A stretch of 5,690 nucleotides of DNA from Firmicutes bacterium UBA1535 (GTDB lineage Bacteria > Bacillota > Clostridia > Tissierellales > Sedimentibacteraceae), in the NCBI GenBank assembly GCA_002323775.1, contig DCPV01000233.1, forward strand, positions 6,993 through 12,682, written 5' to 3'. Position 1 is the first letter of the stretch. Each line of letters starts with the position of its first letter. Under the pieces are notes generated by a model. The model was not told the origin of the DNA and ran no database searches. It saw nothing but the letters and a program-made list of their open reading frames with translations. The position numbers and the translations under genes were made by a program. Below, in pieces: positions 1 to 5,690 of the stretch.

Positions 1-1074
1 AATAGCATTCGGAACTGCTTCTTTTATCCTGAAAATTGCAAATATTCCTGATGAAAAAGTTTCACGTCCAATAAGAACATATACCTTTACATCTTTATTG
101 TCTTTTATATATGTTTTCAATTTGTCTGTGAAAGGATTTAATACTTCTGAGTTTCCTCCGGAATTTGCCCTTAAATCTATTACTATTTTTTTAATACTTT
201 TAGACTCGATATCGTTAAACATCTTAGAATTAAAAGCTTTGAATCCTTTACCCTTTTCGCCGCATACATTATATTCAAAATAAAATACATTTTTATCTTC
301 TATGTATTTATAATTATAATATTCATTGTACTTTCCAGTAATCTTATCGTTAGCTTTATCAGTTCCGAAATATGCCTTTCCATATGGTAAAATCGTTACT
401 TCAAAATCCTTAATCTCCCCATCCTTTTCTACTTTAAAGGTGGAAGTTTTTTTATCCCTAGCTATCCCCAATCCATATAAAAATGCCGGCATTATACGTT
501 CGGGAAGTGCTTGCTTAAGCCAGCTTTCATTTTCATAAGAAATCTGCTGCGTTAATTCAGCTATTATGTCTTTATAGCTTATACCATCAATAGATACAAC
601 CTTTGAATACATTGTTTCCTGCAAAGTTTTATCTGCATTTATAATATAAATTTCATCATTAAACATATAAAATTCCAGAGGATATCTTCTTCCATCCCAG
701 TAATTTATCGTTGTATGTCCATCCCCAATAGATGATATTATCTTGCCAAGTTCTATAAAGATTTGATCATTATTTAATTTATCAACACTATTGTAAAGGT
801 TGGATAATTTTTTATCAAATTCTTCTTTTGTAATTATGCTAAAAGGATTTTTGTGTTTTTTAGGAAGCTCTTTTTGTAAATATTCAATATCCGCTCTTAT
901 AAGACTATTTCTTTTTTCATCAGTGTTATCATTTGATAGTATGTATTCACGATTTGAGATACTTGTTGTATTTTCAGCAGTTTTTTTAACGTCATTATAA
1001 ATATTGCAAGCTGTTGTCAAAATAGTTAAAATAAAAATTATTACTAATACAAAAGCTACTTTTATTTTTTTCAT
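1..1074 (-). CDS. S41-family peptidase-like lipoprotein (C-terminus cut by window edge)
   Basis: The frame reads open from the ATG at 1074-1072 to the left edge, giving 358 visible residues without a stop. Residues 1-23 are a lysine-led hydrophobic signal ending LTTAC, a permissive lipobox with Cys23 as the lipidated residue, so the protein should be anchored outside the membrane. A helical, charged segment follows, then GDGHT (118-122), a motif seen in many Firmicute S41 proteins. VVSIDG further on resembles a PDZ-type strand. The S41 core shows IDLRANSGG (D300, N304, G306-307) and GRETFSSG, where Ser341 aligns with the catalytic serine of Ctp/tail-specific proteases. The lysine partner, usually some 25 residues later, lies outside the window, so activity cannot be confirmed. 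AGGAG at 1086-1090 sits 11 bases before the start. It is divergent from the MATE operon. The family assignment is secure from motifs; the substrate is unknown. Confidence 0.85.
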   Translation of the reverse strand, partial: MKKIKVAFVLVIIFILTILTTACNIYNDVKKTAENTTSISNREYILSNDNTDEKRNSLIRADIEYLQKELPKKHKNPFSIITKEEFDKKLSNLYNSVDKLNNDQIFIELGKIISSIGDGHTTINYWDGRRYPLEFYMFNDEIYIINADKTLQETMYSKVVSIDGISYKDIIAELTQQISYENESWLKQALPERIMPAFLYGLGIARDKKTSTFKVEKDGEIKDFEVTILPYGKAYFGTDKANDKITGKYNEYYNYKYIEDKNVFYFEYNVCGEKGKGFKAFNSKMFNDIESKSIKKIVIDLRANSGGNSEVLNPFTDKLKTYIKDNKDVKVYVLIGRETFSSGIFAIFRIKEAVPNAI

Positions 1075-1085
1075 AATAAATTACA

Positions 1086-1090
1086 CTCCT
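1086..1090 (-). promoter_or_regulatory. Ribosome binding site of the S41 lipoprotein gene
   Basis: AGGAG on the minus strand, 11 bases before the ATG at 1074. The spacing is long, but no other in-frame ATG, GTG or TTG lies closer with a better site, and the start gives a proper lipoprotein signal peptide. Confidence 0.7.
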
Positions 1091-1100
1091 TTTTTTAACA

Positions 1101-1130
1101 ATTATAAGATGATTTTACTTAGTTTGTTAA
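1101..1130 (-). promoter_or_regulatory. Second possible promoter of the S41 lipoprotein gene
   Basis: On the minus strand TTAACA (1130-1125, 5 of 6 matches to TTGACA) is followed after 18 bases by a perfect TATAAT (1106-1101). Transcription would begin near 1094, only just ahead of the AGGAG, so this is less comfortable than the promoter at 1140-1168. In AT-rich DNA such matches occur by chance. Confidence 0.35.
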
Positions 1131-1139
1131 TTTATAATC

Positions 1140-1168
1140 ATTATACTATTAAATAGAAATTATTTCAA
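1140..1168 (-). promoter_or_regulatory. Sigma-A-type promoter of the S41 lipoprotein gene
   Basis: On the minus strand TTGAAA (1168-1163, 5 of 6 matches) and a perfect TATAAT (1145-1140) are separated by exactly 17 bases. The start of transcription is expected near 1133, giving a leader of about 60 bases. The -10 box is one arm of a perfect inverted repeat (1133-1145). This is a consensus match only. Confidence 0.55.
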
Positions 1169-1234
1169 TTATTTTACTAGCCTAAATAAAAAATTTTCTA
1201 ACACCTTATTCTATTATTTGTATATTAATTTTAA

Positions 1235-1263
1235 TTGCTTTATTGAAAATAAGCTGATATAAT
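1235..1263 (+). promoter_or_regulatory. Extended -10 promoter of the MATE-GNAT operon
   Basis: TTGCTT (1235-1240) and TATAAT (1258-1263) are 17 bases apart, and TG at 1255-1256 makes a perfect extended -10 (TGaTATAAT), which compensates for the weak -35. Transcription should start near 1270, leaving a leader of about 95 bases before the MATE start codon. The leader contains a short hairpin at 1332-1352. Confidence 0.6.
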
Positions 1264-1365
1264 CGTAAGGTTAAGTTTAATAATCAAATATTATTATGAT
1301 TTTATTAAATATATATTGTATAAAATTACAAGCAAGCTAAAAAGTGACTTGCCATAAAGGAAGGA

Positions 1366-2736
1366 ATGTGTGTAATAATGGAAAAAAGACTTAAAATTGA
1401 TAAAACTTTTTATAAATCAATGCTAGTAATTGCCATACCGGTGGTTTTACAAAACCTTATGGGCATCGCTTTAAATATGCTTGATTCAATAATGGTAGGA
1501 CAACTTGGAGAAAATCCATTGGCTGGCGTTGCCATTGCAAATAGAGTGTTCTTTATTTTCTCAATGGTATGCTTTGGAATTTATAGTGGCTCGTCAATAT
1601 TTATCGCTCAATATTGGGGAGTTAAGGATGTTAAAAATATTAAAAAAATATTTGGAATGAATTTATTCTTAGGCTTTGTATTGTCACTGGCTACCACAGT
1701 TATAGCATTTGTTTTTGCCAAACCTATAATATCATTATTTGCCAAAGATGCTGAAGTTATAAGAGATGGAGTAACATATTTAAAAATCATAACAGCCTCA
1801 TATGTAGTAACAGCTCTTTCATTTGCTGCAAGCTTTAGCTCAAGACCTGTGCATAAGGTTAATGCACCTACAATTGTAAGCCTTATAGCTATTCTTACAA
1901 ATGCAGTGCTTAATTATCTTCTGATTTTCGGAAAAGCAGGGTTTCCAAACCTTGGGGTTGCAGGAGCGGCTATAGCTACTTTAATAGCAAGGGTCTTGGA
2001 ATTTGTAATATTATTCGCATATATATTCAAATCCAAGGATCATCCTCTTGCCGGCTCAATAAAGGAATATATGTCCTGGGACTTTAAAATGCTTAAAGAT
2101 ACTTTAAAAACATCTTTCCCAGTTATAGTTTCTGAATCAACGTGGGCCTTAGGGAATACTGTTTACTATATAGCATACGGAATGATAGGACCTTCTGCCA
2201 TTGCAGTTGTACAGGTTGCTTATATAATTAACGATTTGTTTCAGGCAATGTTCTTCGGACTTGGAAATGCTACAGCAGTTATGCTTGGAAATGAGATAGG
2301 ACAAAATAATATTAAAAAAGCTACTGATTATAGTAAAATATTTTTGAAAATATGCTTAGCCCTAAATGTTATAATGACCTTTGCTTTATTTTTTGCAAGA
2401 CATGCTATTGTTAGTATGTATAAATTTGATGCACAAACTAATATGTTGCTAGAAAGAGTATTGGTTGTGTTTGCATTGTATATGACTCCTAAAATGTTCG
2501 GATATCTATTCATATGCGGAATACTCCGTGCCGGTGGAGATACAAAGTTTTGTATGTACTTAGATATGATAGCAATTTGGCTTGTTGGCATACCTTTAGC
2601 ATTCTTCTCAGTTATGATATTAAAGCTACCTTTGGAGTATGTTTTAGCCATAGTATTTAGCGAGGAAATAATTAAGCTTTTCATAGTATTAAGAAGATAT
2701 AAAAGTGGAAAATGGATAAATAATCTTATAAATTAA
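1366..2736 (+). CDS. MATE-family multidrug/cation efflux transporter
   Basis: A polytopic inner-membrane antiporter of 456 residues, the usual size for the 12-helix MATE (NorM/DinF) family, which exports organic cations or other toxic compounds using a Na+ or H+ gradient. Helix 1 carries the family signature with Pro25 and Asp40 (LDSIMVGQLG); the Asp matches the conserved helix-1 acidic residue of NorM-type transporters. The end of the first six-helix lobe shows LTNAVLNYLLIFG, and the second lobe begins near SFPVIVSESTWALG and carries LRAGGDTK (387-394). The start is uncertain. The ATG at 1366 has AGGA four bases upstream, whereas the ATG at 1378 (starting MEKRLK, 452 residues) has AGGA twelve bases upstream and gives a more typical N-terminus. 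The gene is followed after 14 bases by the GNAT gene. The substrate cannot be predicted from the sequence. Confidence 0.93.
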   Translation: MCVIMEKRLKIDKTFYKSMLVIAIPVVLQNLMGIALNMLDSIMVGQLGENPLAGVAIANRVFFIFSMVCFGIYSGSSIFIAQYWGVKDVKNIKKIFGMNLFLGFVLSLATTVIAFVFAKPIISLFAKDAEVIRDGVTYLKIITASYVVTALSFAASFSSRPVHKVNAPTIVSLIAILTNAVLNYLLIFGKAGFPNLGVAGAAIATLIARVLEFVILFAYIFKSKDHPLAGSIKEYMSWDFKMLKDTLKTSFPVIVSESTWALGNTVYYIAYGMIGPSAIAVVQVAYIINDLFQAMFFGLGNATAVMLGNEIGQNNIKKATDYSKIFLKICLALNVIMTFALFFARHAIVSMYKFDAQTNMLLERVLVVFALYMTPKMFGYLFICGILRAGGDTKFCMYLDMIAIWLVGIPLAFFSVMILKLPLEYVLAIVFSEEIIKLFIVLRRYKSGKWINNLIN

Positions 2737-2741
2737 AGGAG
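2735..2741 (+). promoter_or_regulatory. Ribosome binding site of the GNAT gene, overlapping the MATE stop codon
   Basis: AAAGGAG lies 9 bases before the ATG at 2751 and shares two bases with the TAA stop of the MATE gene (2734-2736). A ribosome finishing the first gene therefore ends on the binding site for the second, which favours coupled translation. Confidence 0.75.
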
Positions 2742-2750
2742 TAATATTCA

Positions 2751-3155
2751 ATGATTAGCTATAAAGAATTTGATTCAAAATTAATTGAATCAGTAAAGGA
2801 AATATACAGAAAAGAATCTTGGAATGCTTATCTAAAAGATGATGAAAAGTTAGTACAAGCATTTGATAATTCCTTATATATTTTAGGAGCATTTGATGAT
2901 AATAACTTGATTGGTTTTGTCAGATGCCTTGGAGACGGTGAACATGCTTTATTAGTACAAGATTTGATAGTTGACCCAGAATATCAAAAACGAGGAATTG
3001 GCTCTTATCTTTTCAAGACAATAATGCAAAAATACGCTGATGTCCGAATGTTTTTAGTTATAACAGACTTAGAAGATGAGGTTGACAATAAATTTTATCA
3101 ATCATTCGGTTTTAAAAAATTAGCTGATAAGCATATGGTAGGATATGTAAGATAA
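2751..3155 (+). CDS. Small GNAT-family N-acetyltransferase
   Basis: A soluble single-domain protein of 134 residues that should transfer an acetyl group from acetyl-CoA to an amine. The order of elements is that of a minimal GNAT fold: an N-terminal helix pair, the strand IGFVRCLGD (54-62), motif A with LIVDPEYQKRGIGSYLF (72-88) whose QKRGIG (79-84) is the pyrophosphate-binding Q/RxxGxG/A loop, and motif B NKFYQSFGF (113-121), where Tyr116 is in the usual position of the general acid. It is co-transcribed with the MATE gene and its stop codon lies in the base of the terminator stem. The acceptor is unknown: an amine drug, a polyamine-like compound, an amino acid or a protein are all possible. 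Confidence 0.9.
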   Translation: MISYKEFDSKLIESVKEIYRKESWNAYLKDDEKLVQAFDNSLYILGAFDDNNLIGFVRCLGDGEHALLVQDLIVDPEYQKRGIGSYLFKTIMQKYADVRMFLVITDLEDEVDNKFYQSFGFKKLADKHMVGYVR

Positions 3156-3182
3156 AAGAGTGAAGCAAGCTTCACTCTTTTA
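3153..3182. terminator. Bidirectional intrinsic terminator between convergent genes
   Basis: A perfect 14-bp inverted repeat (arms 3153-3166 and 3169-3182, each reading TAAAAGAGTGAAGC on its own strand) with a two-base loop, in practice a four-base CAAG loop. The A-rich base on one side is the T-rich tail on the other, so it can stop the MATE-GNAT transcript rightward and the phosphodiesterase transcript leftward. The left arm starts with the TAA stop codon of the GNAT gene. Confidence 0.85.
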
Positions 3183-3203
3183 AAAATTATATTATAATCA
3201 ATT

Positions 3204-3926
3204 CTATTCCATTAGTATTGATTTTGCAAGGTCTGGATAATTTGTTATAATAGCATTGACATTCATAGCCTTAATAAACCTTATGTGTTCTTCAATATTT
3301 ACAGTGTAGGTATTAATATCTATCCCTAAGGCATGTGCCTCCTCGACAATGTCTTTTGTCAAGGTAATATAATTTGGATGCAAGGCATTTGCTCCTGTAG
3401 TTTTCATATAATTAATAGGCTTATACAGTGCCTCTGTGTACAAAATTCCAGTTTTTATGTCCTTGTCTATATTTTTAATTTTAACTAAGGAATAATGGTC
3501 AAACGATGATATTATAACCTTGCTCCTTATTCCATACTTATCTATCATCTTCAATACTTTTTCCTCTATGCCGGGATAAAATATTGAGCCTGCTTTAATT
3601 TCAATGTTTAATTCCATATTAGAGCGTTTAACTAAGTCTATCGCTTCCTCTAATAAAGGAATTTTTTCACCCTTAAATCTTTTGTCAAACCATGAGCCTG
3701 CATCCAATTGCTTTAGCTCATATAAATCATACTGCTTGATAAAACCCTTTCCATTAGTTGTCCTATTCAAAGTTTCATCGTGACATACTACTAAATATCC
3801 GTCCTTGCTCAAATGAACATCTAACTCTATACCATCAGCCTTTTGCCTTACAGCTTCTTCAAAAGATGACATTGTATTTTCCGGATAATATCCACTTGCA
3901 CCCCTATGTGCCCAAACCTTAGTCAT
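3204..3926 (-). CDS. ugpQ: Glycerophosphodiester phosphodiesterase (UgpQ/GlpQ type, cytoplasmic)
   Basis: Hydrolyses glycerophosphodiesters (deacylated phospholipids) to glycerol-3-phosphate and an alcohol in a metal-dependent reaction. The 240 residues make one complete GDPD TIM-barrel domain, close to the 247 of E. coli UgpQ, with no signal peptide or membrane segment, so it should act in the cytoplasm. The catalytic set is intact: H7-R8-G9, P15-E16-N17-T18, E34 and D36 in GIELDV, H49-D50, and E109/K111 in NIEIK. Near the C-terminus the family WTVN motif reads YTVN. The start is well supported by AGGAGG at 3935-3940, 8 bases upstream. It appears monocistronic, with its own promoter at 3998-4026 and a shared terminator at 3153-3182. 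No glycerol-phosphate transport genes are adjacent. The enzyme class is certain; the symbol is by family resemblance. Confidence 0.95.
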   Translation of the reverse strand: MTKVWAHRGASGYYPENTMSSFEEAVRQKADGIELDVHLSKDGYLVVCHDETLNRTTNGKGFIKQYDLYELKQLDAGSWFDKRFKGEKIPLLEEAIDLVKRSNMELNIEIKAGSIFYPGIEEKVLKMIDKYGIRSKVIISSFDHYSLVKIKNIDKDIKTGILYTEALYKPINYMKTTGANALHPNYITLTKDIVEEAHALGIDINTYTVNIEEHIRFIKAMNVNAIITNYPDLAKSILME

Positions 3927-3934
3927 AATCTAAG

Positions 3935-3940
3935 CCTCCT
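3935..3940 (-). promoter_or_regulatory. Ribosome binding site of the phosphodiesterase gene
   Basis: AGGAGG on the minus strand, 8 bases before the ATG at 3926. This is a full-strength site and decides the start. Confidence 0.85.
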
Positions 3941-3957
3941 CATAGCTTTGAAAATAG

Positions 3958-3981
3958 AGCGAAACTTATTTCGCTTTTTTT
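3958..3981 (+). terminator. Terminator-like hairpin in the phosphodiesterase leader
   Basis: Perfect 7-bp stem AGCGAAA (3958-3964) / TTTCGCT (3969-3975) with loop CTTA. Read rightward it ends in seven T (3975-3981), the classic intrinsic terminator form, yet no rightward gene lies immediately before it. Read leftward it is followed by CTATTTTC, a poorer U-tract. There it could end the aminotransferase transcript or attenuate the phosphodiesterase transcript, since it lies between the predicted promoter and the ribosome binding site. The stem is clear; its function is not. Confidence 0.5.
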
Positions 3982-3997
3982 ATACTTTGATGCTTAT

Positions 3998-4026
3998 ATT
4001 ATAACAAGGCTGGTTTAAGTTTACAA
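3998..4026 (-). promoter_or_regulatory. Extended -10 promoter of the phosphodiesterase gene
   Basis: On the minus strand TTGTAA (4026-4021, 4 of 6 matches) and a perfect TATAAT (4003-3998) are 17 bases apart, and TGT just before the -10 completes the extended -10 form TGnTATAAT. Transcription should start near 3991, giving a leader of about 65 bases that contains the hairpin at 3958-3975. Confidence 0.6.
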
Positions 4027-4032
4027 TAAAAA

Positions 4033-4049
4033 AGTACAAGACAGTACAA
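4033..4049. repeat. Tandem direct repeat AGTACAA, 10-base period
   Basis: AGTACAA occurs at 4033-4039 and again at 4043-4049, so equivalent bases are one helical turn apart. The pair lies directly upstream of the phosphodiesterase -35 box, at roughly -42 to -58 from the expected transcription start, the usual place for an activator. It could be chance; no regulator is known. Confidence 0.4.
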
Positions 4050-4126
4050 AATCATCTGTTAAAGATAGTTTCAAAATTGTTCGTTATAAAACGTTAATAC
4101 AAATACTCTGTATACTAGGAAATTAA

Positions 4127-5326
4127 TCATAATTTCAGTAAATCAAAATTAATTTCAAAAATTATATGAGAAAATATTTCAATAAACCTATCTATTTCTT
4201 CATAGCTTATGTTTAATGCCGGCAATAGTCGAATAATTTTATTTGCTGTAGTGTTTAACAATAATTTATTTTTAAACGCCTTTTCTTTAATTAATTGTGC
4301 AAATTCCCCTACATCTATTCCTATCATCAGTCCTATGCCACGAACATCATTAATTATATCGGGGTGTGAATTTTTTATTTTTCTTAAATTACTGATTATA
4401 TACTCACTTTTTCTGTTAATATCATTTAAAAAGCTGTCTTTGAGTATAATTTTTAATACAGCGAGTCCAGCAGCACTAGCAACAGGATTTGGGGCAAAAG
4501 TTGAACCATGTTCTCCTTTAGACAAAATATCCTTGCACTTGTTTCCCAGTAGAGCTGCTCCGATTGGAAGCCCCCCGCCTAGGCCTTTTGCCACTGTAAC
4601 TATATCAGGCTTAATATCAAAATGCTCACAGGCTAAAAACTTACCCGTTCTTCCCAGTCCCGTTTGTATTTCATCAATAACAATTAAAAAATCGTATTTT
4701 TCCGAAAGAATAGAAAGTTTTTCAAAAAAAGGCTTATCTGCTAAAACTACGCCTCCCTCTCCTTGAACTAGCTCAATAAAAACAGCCGATACTTCATCAG
4801 ATAACTTCTCCTCTAAATCATCAGCATTATTAAATTCAAAATACTCCACATTCTCAAGAAGCGGCTTAAAACTCTCTTGATATTTTTCTTGGGCTGTCAG
4901 CGACAAGCTACCCATAGTTCTACCATGAAATGAATTATAGGCAGATAAAATTTTAGTTTTCCCTCTGCTTTTGCCATATTTTCGGGCAATCTTTATAGCA
5001 GTTTCATTTGCCTCCGTCCCGGAATTTGTAAAAAATACCTTTTGTGCAAAAGTATTTTTTACTAAAATTTCAGCAAGCTCCACTGCTGGTCTGCATATAA
5101 AATTATTTGATAAATGAATATATTTATTAGATTGCTCTATTATAGCTTCAATAATTGATTTTTCGGAATGACCTGCTAAGCTTACACTTATTCCACTGTA
5201 CATATCCAAGTATCGCTCATTGTTTATATCAATTAAATAGCTACCCTCACCATATTTGGGTTCGAGATGTACTCTAGTATATGTATTAGCAATATAATCT
5301 TCATCTTTTAAATATAACTCACTCAT
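4127..5326 (-). CDS. argD: ArgD-family class III aminotransferase, probably N-acetyl-LL-diaminopimelate aminotransferase
   Basis: A cytoplasmic PLP enzyme of 399 residues (E. coli ArgD has 406), complete from NTYTR (14-18) to the C-terminus. PLP-site motifs are intact: NSGTEANE (101-108, phosphate loop), FHGRT (133-137, ring stacking), IELVQGEGG (184-192, Glu185), [11 protein letters not shown] (218-228, Asp218), AKGLGGG (246-252, Schiff-base Lys247) and GSTF (274-277, Thr276). The usual FGGNP after this Thr reads FAPNP, and the usual EPxQGEGG reads ELVQGEGG. The start overlaps the dapH stop as ATGA, with GAGGGAG just upstream, so translation is probably coupled. The family is annotated as acetylornithine aminotransferase, but the coupling to dapH points to the lysine/diaminopimelate step, glutamate donating the amino group to N-acetyl-2-amino-6-oxopimelate. 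E. coli ArgD is known to serve both pathways. No clear terminator follows before the phosphodiesterase promoter. Confidence 0.92.
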   Translation of the reverse strand: MSELYLKDEDYIANTYTRVHLEPKYGEGSYLIDINNERYLDMYSGISVSLAGHSEKSIIEAIIEQSNKYIHLSNNFICRPAVELAEILVKNTFAQKVFFTNSGTEANETAIKIARKYGKSRGKTKILSAYNSFHGRTMGSLSLTAQEKYQESFKPLLENVEYFEFNNADDLEEKLSDEVSAVFIELVQGEGGVVLADKPFFEKLSILSEKYDFLIVIDEIQTGLGRTGKFLACEHFDIKPDIVTVAKGLGGGLPIGAALLGNKCKDILSKGEHGSTFAPNPVASAAGLAVLKIILKDSFLNDINRKSEYIISNLRKIKNSHPDIINDVRGIGLMIGIDVGEFAQLIKEKAFKNKLLLNTTANKIIRLLPALNISYEEIDRFIEIFSHIIFEINFDLLKL

Positions 5327-5690
5327 AGCTCCCTCAAATCTTCAATTATCTCAACTTTTTTGCTATCAAGCTCATCTCGGCTTTTTATTTTCTTAGCCGG
5401 GCATCCTACCACTACGCTGTTTTCCTCGACATCCTCCGTGACCACAGATAATGCTCCCACTACAGCACCTTTGCCAATCTTCACACCCTCAAGTACAACT
5501 GCATTGGCTCCAATTAAAACATCATCTTCAATAATAACAGGTGCTTTGCTAGGTGGTTCCAATATACCCGCTATAACCGCACCAGCTCCAATATGTACAT
5601 TTTTGCCTATGATTCCTCTTGCTCCTATAACAGCATTCATATCAATCATTGTACCCTCGCCAATTACAGCACCTACATTGATAACTGCAC
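5323..5690 (-). CDS. dapH: DapH, tetrahydrodipicolinate N-acetyltransferase (C-terminal half, start beyond window)
   Basis: Transfers acetyl from acetyl-CoA to tetrahydrodipicolinate, the branch-point step of the acetylated route to meso-diaminopimelate (peptidoglycan) and lysine. The visible 121 residues are the C-terminal half of a protein usually near 230-240 residues. They are made of hexapeptide repeats of the left-handed beta-helix ([51 protein letters not shown]), with the DapH hallmarks [25 protein letters not shown] and a C-terminus ending IIEDLREL. The frame stays open to the right edge, and the ATG at 5649-5647 is an internal Met within the conserved GEGTMIDMN, not a start. The TGA stop overlaps the next gene as ATGA, placing both in one operon that continues beyond the window. 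Confidence 0.95.
   Translation of the reverse strand, partial: AVINVGAVIGEGTMIDMNAVIGARGIIGKNVHIGAGAVIAGILEPPSKAPVIIEDDVLIGANAVVLEGVKIGKGAVVGALSVVTEDVEENSVVVGCPAKKIKSRDELDSKKVEIIEDLREL

Noticed and set aside
98..1000. Short open frames on the plus strand across the left part of the window.
   Set aside because: They are shadows of the continuous minus-strand S41 lipoprotein frame, which has a signal peptide and conserved motifs.
2328..2684. A 118-codon open frame on the minus strand.
   Set aside because: It is antisense to the MATE transporter, whose frame is intact and conserved there.
3923..3943. A six-codon upstream reading frame (MRRLRL) whose TGA overlaps the phosphodiesterase ATG.
   Set aside because: Its two AGG codons are simply the Shine-Dalgarno sequence of the real gene, and its own ATG has no ribosome binding site; most likely a coincidence.
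4082..4115. Small inverted repeats CGTT-ATAA-AACG and ATAC-TCT-GTAT downstream of the aminotransferase stop.
   Set aside because: Stems of four pairs without a following T-run on the minus strand are too weak to call a terminator or operator.
4209..4766. A 185-codon open frame on the plus strand.
   Set aside because: It lies wholly antisense inside the aminotransferase, has low-complexity content and no recognisable domain, and is explained by the codon pattern of the real gene.
5647..5649. ATG as a possible start of a short 108-residue acetyltransferase.
   Set aside because: The frame continues upstream with conserved DapH residues ([12 protein letters not shown]), so this is an internal methionine of a gene cut by the window edge.
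1..5690. Search by eye for CRISPR arrays, tRNA/rRNA genes, insertion sequences, toxin-antitoxin or phage-defence genes.
   Set aside because: No repeat-spacer pattern, cloverleaf, transposase or long terminal inverted repeats were seen; all coding space is taken by ordinary families.

Overview
This is an AT-rich window with strong Shine-Dalgarno sites, sigma-A-type promoters (two with extended -10 TGnTATAAT) and U-tract hairpin terminators. These features, the lysine gene pair and the protein styles fit a low-GC Gram-positive bacterium of the Clostridia/Tissierellia kind. The species cannot be named from the sequence alone.

Layout from left to right. Positions 1-1074 (minus) hold most of a secreted lipoprotein with an S41 (tail-specific protease type) domain; its C-terminus runs off the left edge. 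A 291-base divergent intergenic region (1075-1365) carries promoters for both flanking genes. From 1366 to 3155 (plus) a MATE-family multidrug/cation antiporter and a small GNAT acetyltransferase form a two-gene operon, closed by a 14-bp stem at 3153-3182 that can act in both directions. A cytoplasmic glycerophosphodiester phosphodiesterase (3204-3926, minus) converges on it. The 200 bases upstream of that gene (3927-4126) hold its promoter, a pair of direct repeats and a hairpin in the leader. From 4127 to the right edge (minus) lies the end of a biosynthetic operon: the C-terminal half of DapH (tetrahydrodipicolinate N-acetyltransferase) overlaps by ATGA a class III aminotransferase of the ArgD family.

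Functional reading. DapH and the aminotransferase probably perform consecutive steps of the acetylated diaminopimelate/lysine route: acetylation of tetrahydrodipicolinate, then transamination to N-acetyl-LL-diaminopimelate. The MATE and GNAT genes are co-transcribed, but their substrates cannot be deduced. The phosphodiesterase would release glycerol-3-phosphate from deacylated lipids. The S41 lipoprotein acts outside the membrane on unknown substrates.

The window looks like ordinary chromosomal sequence. I see no mobile element, CRISPR array, RNA gene or defence system, and nothing that amounts to a clearly new biological system. The points worth a second look are regulatory details and the likely real substrate of the ArgD-like enzyme.
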